This document shows, piece after piece, positions 11,241 through 22,596 of a DNA stretch of 64,000 nucleotides. The notes beneath the pieces are model-generated. The model was not told the origin of the DNA and searched no databases. It saw only the letters and a list, made by a program, of their open reading frames with translations. Position 1 is the stretch's first letter. Every line of letters begins with the position of its first letter. Where the stretch lies: the NCBI GenBank assembly GCA_021464525.1, contig JADRCO010000017.1:1-64000 (forward strand), in the 5' to 3' direction. Source of the DNA: Rhizophagus sp. LPA8_4_AMF (taxonomy: Eukaryota; Glomeromycota; Glomeromycetes; Glomerales; Glomeraceae). The translations under genes and the position numbers were made by a program.

Positions 11241-12014
11241 TTAAAGGGTCAAAGGTAGCCGATCAATCATTTTACGATCATAAGGATCAGTCATGTAAAT
11301 GGGTCTACAATGTTCAAGTTGAGGTAAGGGAACCCGTAAACCTGACATTTCATATAAAGTAAAATTTTCAGAAGTATCGTTAAAAGGAACAAAAGATGAA
11401 GAAGATGAAACAATGCTAGTGTAGGGGTAAGGCCAGGGATTATTATAATTATCAGCAGGTGGAGTGAGAACAGGTAAAGAAGGGAAAGAAATATCAGATA
11501 AATTTGAATTATGAGAATCATTATCAGAAACATCAGAAGAAATTGGAAAAGCAGTAGAGATAGAATTAAATCTCTCTGATCTTTTTTTTGGTTGATAAAC
11601 ATAATCAGGATAAGTTTCTTCATGAACCTTTTTAGCCATTTGAGCCAAAAAACTATAAATATTTCTAATTTCACTAGGAGCATTTTTCCAATTTTTTGAA
11701 GCGACTCTTGAAACAAAATCCAATTTTGAACCAAATTTAGAACCTTTCTCAACCATTAATTTAGCTTGAGTGTCCCTTCTATATATTACAAAAGGATTTT
11801 GTGGTCTAGGAACTTTACTTGTACGAGATTTTTTTGGTAAAGGAGCGATTAATTCTTTTATAGGTAAAAAGACTTGATTTGAGATAGTTTCAATAATATT
11901 TGATTCTATTGAATTAATCACTTGCTCTACTAATAATTGATCTGGTGCTCTAACTTTATTGTTTTGATTGTAAGGAGGAAAAATTGTTTTTTGAAGTCTT
12001 ATACGAGATGCCAT
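11241..12014 (-). CDS. HMG-box protein, MATA_HMG type
   Basis: Single-exon gene for 257 residues. An HMG box spans about residues 68-145: PRPQNPFVIYRRDTQAKL, then the middle helix with SRVASKNWKNAP and SEIRNIYSFLAQMAKKVHEE, ending YPDYVYQPKK. This is the layout of MATA_HMG boxes in fungal mating-type and sexual-development regulators, which bind the DNA minor groove. The part after the box is Ser/Asn/Pro-rich and probably disordered. Such genes are reported as expanded families in arbuscular mycorrhizal fungi. This copy has no adjacent homeodomain or other mating-locus gene, so a mating-type role cannot be claimed. A sequence-specific transcription factor is the cautious call. Confidence 0.85.
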   Translation of the reverse strand: MASRIRLQKTIFPPYNQNNKVRAPDQLLVEQVINSIESNIIETISNQVFLPIKELIAPLPKKSRTSKVPRPQNPFVIYRRDTQAKLMVEKGSKFGSKLDFVSRVASKNWKNAPSEIRNIYSFLAQMAKKVHEETYPDYVYQPKKRSERFNSISTAFPISSDVSDNDSHNSNLSDISFPSLPVLTPPADNYNNPWPYPYTSIVSSSSSFVPFNDTSENFTLYEMSGLRVPLPQLEHCRPIYMTDPYDRKMIDRLPLTL

Positions 12015-12611
12015 GTTTTAAAAAAGTGAAAGGAGAAAGATAAAATAAAAGAAATAATATTTATTGTTTTTATTTCTTAAAATGTAGGTTTGTTTTTTTT
12101 ATTTCACGAAAAGAAATCAAGAAAGAAAAAAAAAACTCTCGATTACTAAAAAAAATCAGGTCTATATATACCCGATTTCAAATATCCCATAATAAGTATA
12201 GAGTTATTTTTTATGGGCTATTAAGTTAAAATAGCACGTTTAACTATACCGTATTCTGTATTATTTGAAAATCATCATCATCTGTAATTCATTGTTAAAA
12301 AAGGACGGGTCAAAATGTACACAATATAACAATTGAATAAAAAAAACGCCATTTTATTATTGATAATGAAACCTCCTTTTAATAATTATGTAACCATACT
12401 TTTTTTTTTAATCTATTAATTGATTAGAATATAAATACACGTCAGTTAATTTGCCAAAGATAGTTCGCGTGTCACGAATACATAATACATTAATACGTGA
12501 TATCTGTGATATCTAATATTTCTAATATTTTCTAATATTTGGAACATGTTAAAAAACTCGAAATAGGCGAATACTCGAAATACTGATTTTTTGTTCATAT
12601 TACGTCATAAC
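12015..12611. promoter_or_regulatory. upstream region of the HMG gene
   Basis: This region separates the HMG gene start from the stop of the gluconokinase gene on the same strand. It contains polypurine/polypyrimidine runs near 12105-12145 and a short tandem repeat of a ~10-bp unit (TCTAATATTT, three imperfect copies) near 12508-12541. No gene was recognised. Confidence 0.45.
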
Positions 12612-13210
12612 TTATCGTATCATTGATATTTTTTCAAGGATTTCTTCTTTAACTTTATCGACTTCTTTACTAATATCGATAATAATAATTCTTTCCTCAG
12701 AATCTGGAATAGGTTCTTCTAAAGTATTTAATTGTGATTCTAGCATATTTAATTTCATAAAATGATCTTTCCTTTCTATAATTCTTTGTTGTAATAATTC
12801 TTTACTTCCTTTCAAATATAAAAACCAAACTTTTATATCATCATTATCAGGAACATTTCTTAAAAATTGACGATAATTATATTTTAATGCTGAACACGCT
12901 ACAAATATATAAGGTTTAGATGAAGTTTTAGATACATTGATGAATTCGTTCTTGACAGTATTTAACCAAGGTACTCGATCTTCTTCATCGAGTGGAATTT
13001 CTGATTTCATTTTTTGAATGTTTGAAGGCGGATGTAAGTCGTCTCCTTCAATAAAAGGAGCATCAAGTCCCTGTGAAATTAAGTTCCCAATATGGCTTTT
13101 TCCTGACGCCGATACACCCTATTTGAATGTTTATGCAAATTATTTAGGATTTTTGAAAGAATAGATTGCTTTATAACGATAATTACCATTAAAATCAATA
13201 TTAAAACCAT
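12612..13210 (-). CDS. gluconokinase (GntK family)
   Basis: Phosphorylates gluconate to 6-phosphogluconate with ATP, feeding the oxidative pentose phosphate pathway. Two exons: 13210-13187 gives MVLILILM, and 13118-12612 gives the rest, joining in phase to about 176 residues, the usual family size. The first exon plus junction forms the P-loop, ILMGVSASGKS. The next conserved parts are FIEGDDLHPPSNIQKM (substrate-binding segment), SEIPLDEEDRVPWL, then PYIFVACSALKYNYRQFLR and IKVWFLYLKGSKELLQQRI. The lid HFMKLNMLESQLNTLEEP and the end VDKVKEEILEKI follow. All landmarks of the shikimate-kinase-like fold are present, so it appears functional. Confidence 0.93.
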
Positions 13211-13800
13211 GTTTAAAAAATTACGAGAAAAAGTGAGAGTATGAGTAAGTGGCTTATCTCGGTTAATCTAAATGCCATATAATTATTATATCATTGATAT
13301 GACGTTAAAATTGCTTAATCAATATAACTTCCGCCATATGTGTAAAAGCTTTTTTTTAAAATTATCATGTGATTAAAATTTCTATCCCGTGTATCCCGTG
13401 ACAATCTACATTATGCAATTATGTCACGTTAGGTTTCCCTTATTACCAGGATAGCAGTCAGTTCTTGTCTCACATCAAAAAATAAAAATAAATTATTACC
13501 AGGATAAAAGTTAAGATTTACAAAGGAAAGATTTTCGGTAAATCATAACTATAATCAATATTTTTCCATTCATAGAAGTCATCCGCTAATCAATGAAAAA
13601 ATTTTAGTTTATGTATTTTATGTAAGGTTTAATGAAAATTTTATTTCGGAATATATTCCGATGGGTTATTTTAAAAAAAAAAAAATTTTTCCTCTCTTTT
13701 TATCATAAAATAAAACTGTCTTATTACTTTAAATAATATTATTTTGATATCTTTCTAAAAAAGTAAATTTATACTTTCAAACTTTCTTTTACTGGCTTAA
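13211..13800. promoter_or_regulatory. divergent intergenic region between gluconokinase and the arrestin gene
   Basis: Shared upstream region of two divergent genes. A 14-bp direct repeat TTATTACCAGGATA occurs at 13440-13453 and 13493-13506. GTATCCCGTG is preceded by a near copy of itself around 13382-13400. Which gene these serve, if either, cannot be told. Confidence 0.45.
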
Positions 13801-15377
13801 ATGCAGGCTCTTTCAACATATTTTTCCGATTTTTTTATTCAGCTTGATGAGCCTGCAAGAGAATATTTTCCTGGTGAAGAAGTTCAAGGTATATATTTAC
13901 TTTATAAATGTTATATCTTTTTGCTCTTTAAAAGAAATAACCCATTTTTTTATTCATTTGTGTCTTTTAACGTTTATAGGAGCCATTATTGTACAAAGTT
14001 CTAAAACAATTAAATCATCGGCCGTTCGTCTTAAACTTAGAGGAAAAATAACATCAAAGGATCGTGATTTTTGTCTTTTTGAAAAAGAAGTTTCAATAGG
14101 AGAACATAAACATGTAGAAAAATATTTAAATTTTCCATTTTCATTCAATTTGCCAACCGATATTCCTTCTTCCTGTATGGTAATTATAATCTTAATAATC
14201 TCTATTATTAAATTTATTTATGAATTTTTTATTTAATTGCCTTTTTTTTTTTTTAAAAAAAAAAAAAGTTTTCTGGATATGGTATTACATATACATTAAA
14301 AGCTGCATTACAAACGGTTTCATGGTTATCAGAAACATTTTTACGTAAATGTTCAACAGAGATTAAAATTTTAGATGATATAAATATAAAAAATTATCCT
14401 CCACCAATAGTTAGACCTTTTCAAATTGAAGTTAAGGGGAAAAAGAAATTACGTGGCTTTGCTCATATAAATATTGAAATCTCAAAGGGTGCAATTATGA
14501 GAGGTAAAGAATCTTTTTTTTTTCTAGGCAAATCATTTATTTTTATTTATTCATAAATTAACATTAAATATCCTTAATAAGGCCAATCTGTCCCAATTAG
14601 TATTCATATAAAACATATCGCTCCTATTAAAAATCTTGAAGGTGTGCTTATAGCTTTATATAAAAGAACTAAAACTATATCAAAAAATGGGTTTGTATTT
14701 ATTTTGTTTTAATATTTTTTTAATCAATTATTTAAATTTATAATTAACAAATTTTTTGTTTTGTTTTATATATTAGTAAAGAAGAAACCACGCGTAAAGT
14801 AATATCATCGACAGTCTTGCCAGTATTAATTAATCCAGATACACTTGAAGCAACAATTAATACAAAGATAACAGTTCCAAATAAAGTGCCACCAACGGTT
14901 AATAATGCAAGATATTTTTTCATATCATATTCAATAGAAATTAACGTAGATTTAACAATTAAGAAAACAATATTCGAAACTTCTAGTAAAGTGGGAAAAC
15001 ATAGTTATGCTCATTTAAGAAAGAAAATGGGAAAATATAATGGTTATTTTAATATACCGCTTGTAATAGGTACAACTGACGATAGTAATTATAATAACAA
15101 TGATTACACTAATATACATCATCATAATCACCATATGAGACGTCCAAGTGAATGGACTATTGGTTCTACAAATAATCATCCAATTGACCCTTCATTTTTA
15201 TCAGCATTATCAATTAGTTTACCAGATTCATATAGCAATTGTCATTATAATAATGAAGATGGAGATAATTATGCAATGTCTTGGGATGGAACAGGAACAA
15301 TCTCTCCCGTACCTTCTGCTCCTTCTGTAGATGATTTTGAAGTATATGATGATTTTAACATTCATTATTCTTCATAG
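13801..15377 (+). CDS. arrestin-domain protein (ART/alpha-arrestin type)
   Basis: Five exons (13801-13888, 13980-14179, 14269-~14502, ~14583-14690, ~14777-15377) encode roughly 410 residues. The N-terminal arrestin fold is visible as FFIQLDEPAREYFPGEEVQG, then SSAVRLKLRGKI, FPFSFNLPTDIPSSC and FSGYGITYTLKAAL. The C-terminal arrestin fold has KKLRGFAHINIEISKG, SVPISIHIKHIAPIKNLEGV and PTVNNARYFFISYSIEINV with a final FNIPLVIGT. The tail is rich in Asn/His/Ser and acidic residues. Fungal alpha-arrestins recruit Rsp5-type ubiquitin ligases to membrane transporters for endocytosis. I do not see a clear PPxY motif in the parts I read, so the ligase link is inference. PalF-like pH signalling is another possibility. 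Confidence 0.82.
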
Positions 15378-15846
15378 ATGTTACTTTACTTCATCTTTTA
15401 TTCTATATATTATTATCTATCTTTTTATTTTTGTAAATTATTTTTAGCCGAAAATTCAATAGGTTAAGGAAAATACGATTTAATGTAAAATAAGTGTAAA
15501 TATCATCATTAGTAATAAAAGAATTTCATACAAAACATTTAAATTACAAATATATCACATATATTAATTATCAAGTGATAGTTTTTAAAGTTGAAGAAAC
15601 AGTAATACATGTAAAACGTATCGCGTTTTTTTTACGCGTCGCATATCACGAATCAAACAACAAAGTATAGAAAAATTAAGTAAAATTTGATTTTTATTAA
15701 ATTTATTTCAGTGAATGATAATAATTTGTGAACCTATACTTTGATTACTCATGATACAAAACCAATAATATTAATAATTACTATTCTAATAATTACAAAT
15801 AATTTTATTATTTTATTTTATTCCTAAAGTAAAAAAAAATATGAAG
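15378..15846. other. convergent 3' intergenic region
   Basis: It lies between the stops of the arrestin-like gene and HSP60. AT-rich, it contains ACGTATCGCG and TTTACGCGTCGC flanking a T-run near 15617-15643, a small GC island that may be part of a 3' end signal. No gene was recognised. Confidence 0.5.
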
Positions 15847-17896
15847 TTACATCATACCCATATCACCCATTCCACCCATTCCACCCATACGTCCCATTCC
15901 GCCAGCGGCTCCCTTATTTTCCTCTACAAAAATCAAAGAACGCGTAAATTATTGTAAAATAAACAAAATTTAATTACAAGTATTACAAACCTGGAGCTTC
16001 GGTAATCATGCATTCCGTCGTTGTTAATAAACTAGCAACACCTGAAGCATCAACGAGTGCTGTTCTCACAACTTTCAATGGATCTACAATACCACGTGAA
16101 ACAAGATCGCCATACTCGCCCTTAGCAGCATCATATCCATAATTAAAATCATCCGCATGATTATCTAGGATTTTGCCAACAATAACGGAACCTTCTTCAC
16201 CAGCATTATCCACAATAATTTTTGCTGGCTTTTGGAGTGCTGACTTAACTATGTCTATACCTAATTTTTGATCAAAATTGGCGGGTGACAAATTATCAAG
16301 ACATTTAATAGATTTCAAAAGGGCAACGCCTCCACCTGGCACAGTTCCTTCCTCAACCGCAGCTCGTGTAGCATTTAAGGCATCAACAAACCGATCTTTC
16401 TTTTCGCTAACTTCGAGTTCGGAAGATCCACCTACTTTGATAACAGCTACACCACCTGACAATTTAGCAAGGCGTTCTTGTAATTTTTCTTTTTCATAAT
16501 CGGAAACAGACGGATCACTAATTGCAGCACGGATTTGTTCACAACGTTGATTTATCATGTCTTTGATACCATCACCGTTAAGAAGGATCGTGTCTTCCTT
16601 GGTAATAGTAACGGAACCGGTTGAACCAAAAAGATCAGGAGTAGCACGCTCAAGCTTGATATCTAACTCATCTGAGAAAACTGTTCCACCTGTTAATATA
16701 GCTAAATCACCTAAGATGGATTTTCTATTATCACCAAAGCCGGGAGCTTTGACAGCGGCCACTTGAAGATTGCCACGTAATTTATTCAAGATACAAGCGG
16801 CCAAAGCTTCACCATCAATATCTTCAGCTATAATTAAAAGCGGTCTGCGTTGTGTAGATGAAGTTTCTAATGCCGGTAAAATATCTTGCAAAACTGAAAT
16901 TTTTTTCTCGGAGAGTAGAATTAAAGGCTTTTCAAATTCAACTTTTTGAGTTTTAGCTTCAGTGATAAAATATGGTGATATATATCCACGATCAAAACGC
17001 ATTCCTTCGGTTATTTCCAACTCATCTTCGATTGTTCTTCCTTCTTTTACTGTGATGACGCCTTCCTTACCGACTTTTTCCATAGCATTAGCTATTAATT
17101 TACCAACATGAGTATCGCCATTAGCCGAGATCGTAGCAACCTAACAGAAATTCGTCTTATGATAAATCTATGATAATTGGTAAAATTAGTTCCAATTTAA
17201 ACTGAATTCATTTATACCTGAGCTATCTCTTCGCTTGTAGTTATAACACGGCTTTTCTCTCGTAGAAATTTGACAATGGAATCAACCGCCATTTGAACTC
17301 CACGACGTAGATCCATCGGGTTACAGCCAGCGGCAACATTTTTTACACCTTCTACAAAAATTGCTCGCGTGAGAATCGTAGCTGTTGTGGTACCATCCCC
17401 TGCCATTTCATTAGTTTTGTTGGCAACGTCTTGAACTAACCTAATAACAAAAATAAACATTAGTTCACGTTTTACGGAATTAGCGCGTATCTTTTTTTTA
17501 TATCTATAAATCATTATAGCTGCGCGTATGTACTAAAAAAAAAGAAATTGTTTCTATAGTAAACTGAATTCACCTTGCACCAAGGTTTTCGAATTTGTCT
17601 TTAAGTGATATACTTTTAGCTACAGTGACACCGTCCTTTGTGATCTTAGGGCTTCCATATGGTTGTTCAATCAACACATTACGTCCCTTAGGACCAAGTG
17701 TAACAGCTACTGCCTTAGATAAAATATCAACACCTTTTAGTAATGAAGCACGTCCTTCAACTCCAAATTTAAGGTCTTTGTGAGTAGCATAAAATCGCGA
17801 TAGAAACAGTCTTTTAGAGTTTCTAGATACCATAGATAGGGAAGGAGAAATAGTTATATGGGGAGCTTTATTGAAAAGTTGTGAGACGCGCTGCAT
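15847..17896 (-). CDS. HSP60: mitochondrial chaperonin HSP60 (GroEL type)
   Basis: Matrix chaperonin that folds imported proteins together with the HSP10 lid. Four exons: 17896-17574, 17440-17218, 17140-~15991 and 15923-15847. The N-terminus is an Arg/Ser-rich presequence ([20 protein letters not shown]) followed by the group I chaperonin start [13 protein letters not shown] and [19 protein letters not shown]-site motif [16 protein letters not shown] is present, as are [17 protein letters not shown] and [10 protein letters not shown]. The end is [14 protein letters not shown] with a Gly-Met-rich tail ([12 protein letters not shown]), as in all mitochondrial Hsp60s. Complete and apparently functional. 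The start faces HSP10 across 408 bp, with candidate heat-shock elements. Confidence 0.97.
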
Positions 17897-18304
17897 ATTG
17901 TCTGTTTTACTTATTTTTTATGATATTGTTAGAATGAAAATTCAAAAGTAAAAAATTTTTTTTCGTGAGAAAGTAATTTTTTTTTTTTGACTCAAAAAAA
18001 TTTTTTTAGTACTGATCTCAAGTTTTGATTGGAGATTAAAAAAAATTCCATCAATTTCTATATTGATATTACGAAGTAAAATAAATTGCGTAGAATTTTC
18101 TCCAACTTTCTATCTCCTTTAAACTAAATGACGGAGGCGCTTTTCATGAAAAAAAAAATTTTTAATTTTTCCCGATTGGTTAAAATTCGTAAGTATTACT
18201 GAATATAGCAATATATAAAATAAGATTTCTATTTCTTTGACGCTTGATCAGTTTAATTTTGGTATTGAGAAAAACACCTATCTTAACAGTAAATAATTAT
18301 AAAA
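17897..18304. promoter_or_regulatory. bidirectional HSP60/HSP10 promoter with candidate heat-shock elements
   Basis: The 408 bases between the divergent start codons of HSP60 and HSP10 must hold both promoters. Two palindromic dimers of the heat-shock-factor unit (GAA-nn-TTC) are visible: GAAAATTC at 17936-17943, preceded by another GAA, and GAATTTTC at 18093-18100, followed by TCC and CAA. Long poly-A/T tracts near 17950-18005, typical of nucleosome-poor fungal promoters, lie between them. HSF control is expected for the family but is an inference here. Confidence 0.6.
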
Positions 18305-18966
18305 ATGGTACGCGTTTATAAAAATTTCAGATATATCTCTTTTCAATTAAAAGTATAGTTTGTGAAAAACAGTTGTGAAAAAAAAATTTTTTTTTTAAAA
18401 AAATTTTTTTAGGCAACGGCCACTAGGAATGTAAAAGCTATAATTCCGCTTCTTGACCGCGTACTTGTTCAACGTATTAAACAACAACAGGTATATCATT
18501 TATATCTCTTTAATCATCGTGTAACACTATTCTAAAAACATTTAAAAAATTACGTTAGAAAACCTCCTCTGGTATCTTAATTCCCGAAAAATCACTTGAA
18601 TCTTTAAATGAGGGAGAGGTTATTTCGGTCGGTAAAGGTTCATTAGATAAGGTGATTGTAATATAGATTTGTTTTTAAATTATCATCCATATCTCTGACG
18701 CGTGTTTTATATATCGCATAAATGAATTAGGAAGGAAAACACGTTCCAAATCAAGTAAAACCTGGAGATCGTGTACTTCTTCCATCCTACGGAGGTAGTA
18801 CTATTAAAGTTGGAGAAGAAGTAAGTCATGTATCCTGATTTTATTTTTTGATTTTTTTTTTTTTTTGATTAAAACATACGATTTTAATTATATTTCAAAT
18901 TCATTCAATTAGGAATATACACTTTTCCGTGATTCTGAAATTTTGGCTAGAATTGAAGAAAAATAG
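18305..18966 (+). CDS. HSP10: mitochondrial co-chaperonin HSP10 (GroES type)
   Basis: Heptameric lid of the HSP60 chaperonin. Five exons. The first is only the start codon (18305-18307), directly followed by a GT donor and a 105-bp intron. Exon 2 begins at 18413 and gives ATATRNVKAIIPLLDRVLVQ. The rest continues TSSGILIPEKS, GEVISVGKGS, GKHVPNQVKPGDRVLLPSYG, GSTIKVGEEEYTLFRDSEIL and ends ARIEEK. The full protein is about 105 residues, normal for Cpn10. The mobile loop region (KQQQKTSSGILIPE) that docks on Hsp60 is intact. Without the ATG-only exon there is no start codon in frame at the right place, which supports the model. Confidence 0.95.
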
Positions 18967-19282
18967 CTTGCTTTGCAATATGAAAGCTTGTTTAATTTTA
19001 ATAATTCAGCTCTTTTGAACAATGTTGTAATAAGGAAATATTAATAAATCAAATTTTAAATAATAATAATTGTTTGAGGTCTTGTGGTAATATTGACCGA
19101 ATTTTAGTGTTTTTTTAAATTCTTTATATATAAAGATGATGTTCTAAAAATTGTTTGTATCCCAAAATTGTTCAAAAAAGATTAATTAACCCCAAAATAA
19201 ATTATAAATAATAAATAATATCTATAAATTTCATCAGTATTTTATCCTGAACCTTTAACCAATTGTCCAACCTATTTTAATA
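18967..19282. other. convergent 3' intergenic region
   Basis: Short AT-rich interval between the stops of HSP10 and the DENND6-type gene. It should contain both polyadenylation sites. Nothing else was recognised. Confidence 0.5.
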
Positions 19283-22200
19283 TCATATCCCTGCAGCTAA
19301 CGATTCTCTTAAATCTCTTGAAAGTCCAGATATAATAATGTTTGCTTGTAATTTTAGCTTTTCGCGTTGTTTAGGTGTAGGTATAGAGGGAAATACGCCG
19401 TTATTGTCTCGCGTTGATGAAGATTGTTGTGGCGATTTACTTGATAGTTTCTGCAAAATATGATTATTTAGTACAAATTATATATGTACACAGATGAACT
19501 TAAACTACTTACCAACTCGTCTTTTACTCTTACTAGTAAATCCACTAATTCCATTTCGTCTTTACCAATCATCCATTTCCTTACATCATCATCACATAAT
19601 ACTTGTAAATAACGTTTACGTAACTCATTTTGTGCTTCTATGGTACGTTGCCTGAGCCATGTAGCAAAATTACCGCATTTTAGAAATTGTGCGTAAAAAT
19701 TTAGATAAGTGTCCGTAGACGTTGTTGAAAAATTTTTAGATTTAAAAGGTATTTGTGGTCCTATTTGCGATAAAATTATTAGTTATGCAAAAGTAGAATT
19801 ATACTTTAAAATAATGTTACATATATTACCGTGTTCTTGTAACGATTTCAAAAATACATCGGTTTTAAATGGCTTAAGTAGTGGAGGTTCTTGTGAGGAG
19901 GAGAGTGTTCTAATAAGCATTATTTTTTTGTTAACATAAATAATTTAATATCATATCATCATTAAGTCATTTTCTACTAGAAACATACATATGAAATGGT
20001 ATTAATGTAGAAAAATATCGGTTAAGTGGCACCAAAAATTTTTCCGTGAGATCAACGAAATATCTCCTCAAAATATTATTCAATAAATAATCTACAAATT
20101 ACAAAATCAAAAAATTATTAGCATAAAATGAATAAACCACTCTTCATGTTATAAAACTTACCTGGTGGATATCCACGAGCTATTGCTTCTGCAAGCAGTT
20201 TCAGTATGGCTTTATCTTTAGCTATAACAGATTTTCGTTTACTTGTCACTCCCTAAAGAATATGATAATTTTACAAAGATGTACGTCGACGAATATTTTT
20301 ATATTTGCTTAAATAAATATTTCTTACTTGTACAAAATCGAGCGATGAAGCATTTAATCCTTTCCATGAAGAGTCACATGATTTTCTTGATTTAGATTTT
20401 CCAACTCTTATTATATGTGGCCAATGCTGTAAAGCTTTTGTAAAGAATGGATTTGTCACTCCGATAATTATATTTGAAGAAGGCTATAAAACGGATGATA
20501 AGAATTTTAATTCATGTATTATGAATGAAGTATTTTATAAATTATATAATTATGTCCACCTTGTTCTTCGTTACAAAAGATTTAAAATCCGAATCCTGAA
20601 TTGTAAAATATGGTCGGTAATCCCCACAATACGGTATCTACGATAAATAATGGTTAATTTATAATAAAATCACGAATAAGTTTAATTTAATTATAGCATT
20701 ATAACATACTGGATTGATAAGATCTACCAATTCTAACACAGTCTCACTACATATTTTTGGATCAGGTGCCATCAATACAATAGGTTCTGCAAATAACATC
20801 AATTCCCAACATAACCATAAATCTTTTAACATATCTTTAAAATATGTAAACATAGTAACTGGTGGTAACGAAGCAAGAATTTGAGTTTCTGGTTGATAAT
20901 TTGCCATATCAAATGGACATGTTTCAAGAAGCTGTGGCTTATTTGGTTGTGATAACTCTACTTGTATAACATTCCCCAGAAATGGAAGGTCAAAATGGTT
21001 TCCTGGTGCTGGAGGTTTCCAGCTAGCAATATCATGACAAGCTGCTTCAAGCATAGGTTTACCAACGTCAAAATACGCTGGCCCAAGTATAGAGGCCATT
21101 TTTGAGAAAAGACCAACATATGGATATTGTGATAAAATAACTAAAGACTTCTGAAAGTAACCACGTCTTATTCGCGGATCTTTCTTCTGACGGAAGAAAA
21201 CATAACCATATAAAAATCCTGCGTCGGCTGTTGGACCTAATTAATATAGCATTGTTACTCAATATATTGTATGGGTTTAATTTCTCAATAATAACTTCTC
21301 ATTCATGTTCATATTAAATTTTATCATCTATGATAGTTCTATACACCAAACTCATCCAAAATTAAATGGATCAGAAGGTATCAGAAGGTATTAAAACTTT
21401 ATTCCACTTTTAATTTGTGCAATAAATTTATCATAGCTGTAAAATGAACTTTTCCAGCGCTAGAGAGATGATATACTCGTATTTTGAATGCCAAATTCAT
21501 ACATAACAAATGAATTAATTTTCATGACTAACCTGAAGAAGCCAATCCAGATTGTGAACATCTTATACGAAAATTAAATACTGTATCTCCCACGTCGAAT
21601 GAATTCGAATCGGGGAATGCAGAAAAACAAATATTTTTCTTTTCATCATCTGTCAGCTCTAAAGGTGGATACATTAAGTCCATTGCCTGCCCCAATTCTA
21701 AATCGAAATTAATTACACAAAAACATAACATCCAATTCCTGAAATTGTCCAATGCTAATAATTGGAATTCAATTATATCCCAATTGTTTAATTTTGTATC
21801 ATTATGTTCCATTTTTTTTTCCTTAAATGAACTAGAGGTATTTGATTCATTGAGGGAATTAGAACTGTTTGTTCTTTTTGAATTTGATTCGTCTAATTCT
21901 ATTGAAAATATTTCACAATCGTTAAAGGGATTTCGGACAAAAGTTGGAGTAAAATATAAACTATGAGACTCTTTTGAATAACTTAAAGATCTTTTCATTG
22001 TATTCCTTTTTAGTTTTTCAGACAAATTTTCTATCTGTTCAGGCTCTTCTTGATTGGTACTAATTGTATCTGGAAGTCTTGTCGTGGAATGAAAACCATT
22101 CTTCATTAAATGCGTAGTAGAGGAAGAAGGTGAAGAATATGACGAGGAATAGCGTGGAGAAGGGGCTAAAGAAGTATTTGTTATGTTATTGGTTTTATTC

Positions 22201-22442
22201 GTGATTGGATTTAAGGGCAAAGGTGAAGACGACAAAGATGTTAAATCCGGACTAGAGTTTTTTGAAGAAGGCTGAGAAGAAAGTGTTGATAATTTATTGA
22301 CGAGAATTGGATTCCCCGTAATTGGTGACATTCCTGAAGGGGCTACAGAAGCCGAAATATGTGAAGTAGGCTTCCTGGCAGGAATAATAATAGGAGGTGA
22401 AGGAGCGTGAACTTCAAAAGTATAGGTTGATTCCTTTGTCAT
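19283..22442 (-). CDS. DENND6-type DENN-domain Rab GEF
   Basis: Predicted guanine-nucleotide exchange factor for Rab GTPases in endosomal recycling (animal DENND6A/FAM116A). About ten exons. Exon 1 (from 22442) codes a long Ser/Pro-rich disordered region of ~220 residues, then the upstream DENN part: [40 protein letters not shown] and [11 protein letters not shown]. Later exons give [39 protein letters not shown], the central DENN part ([36 protein letters not shown]), [20 protein letters not shown] and a helical end. The stop follows [12 protein letters not shown]. The disordered N-terminal region is an addition relative to animal homologues. Borders of the small middle exons are approximate. 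It is divergent from PEX2 with 154 bp between starts. Confidence 0.87.
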
Positions 22443-22596
22443 TTTCCTTGTTTAGAAACAAACAAGTTGGGCAAAATTCAATGAATTGAATGGTTAGATC
22501 AATTTATAATAATACAATGTGTACAAACTTGCATTGACCTCCAAACTAAATTTGGAGATAACGTTGATCATTAACATTACTTTTTTTTTTTACAAA

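Noticed and set aside
15841-15900. Short repeated CCCATTCCAC units thought to be a CRISPR-like or satellite repeat
   Set aside because: They encode the Gly-Gly-Met tail of HSP60 on the minus strand.
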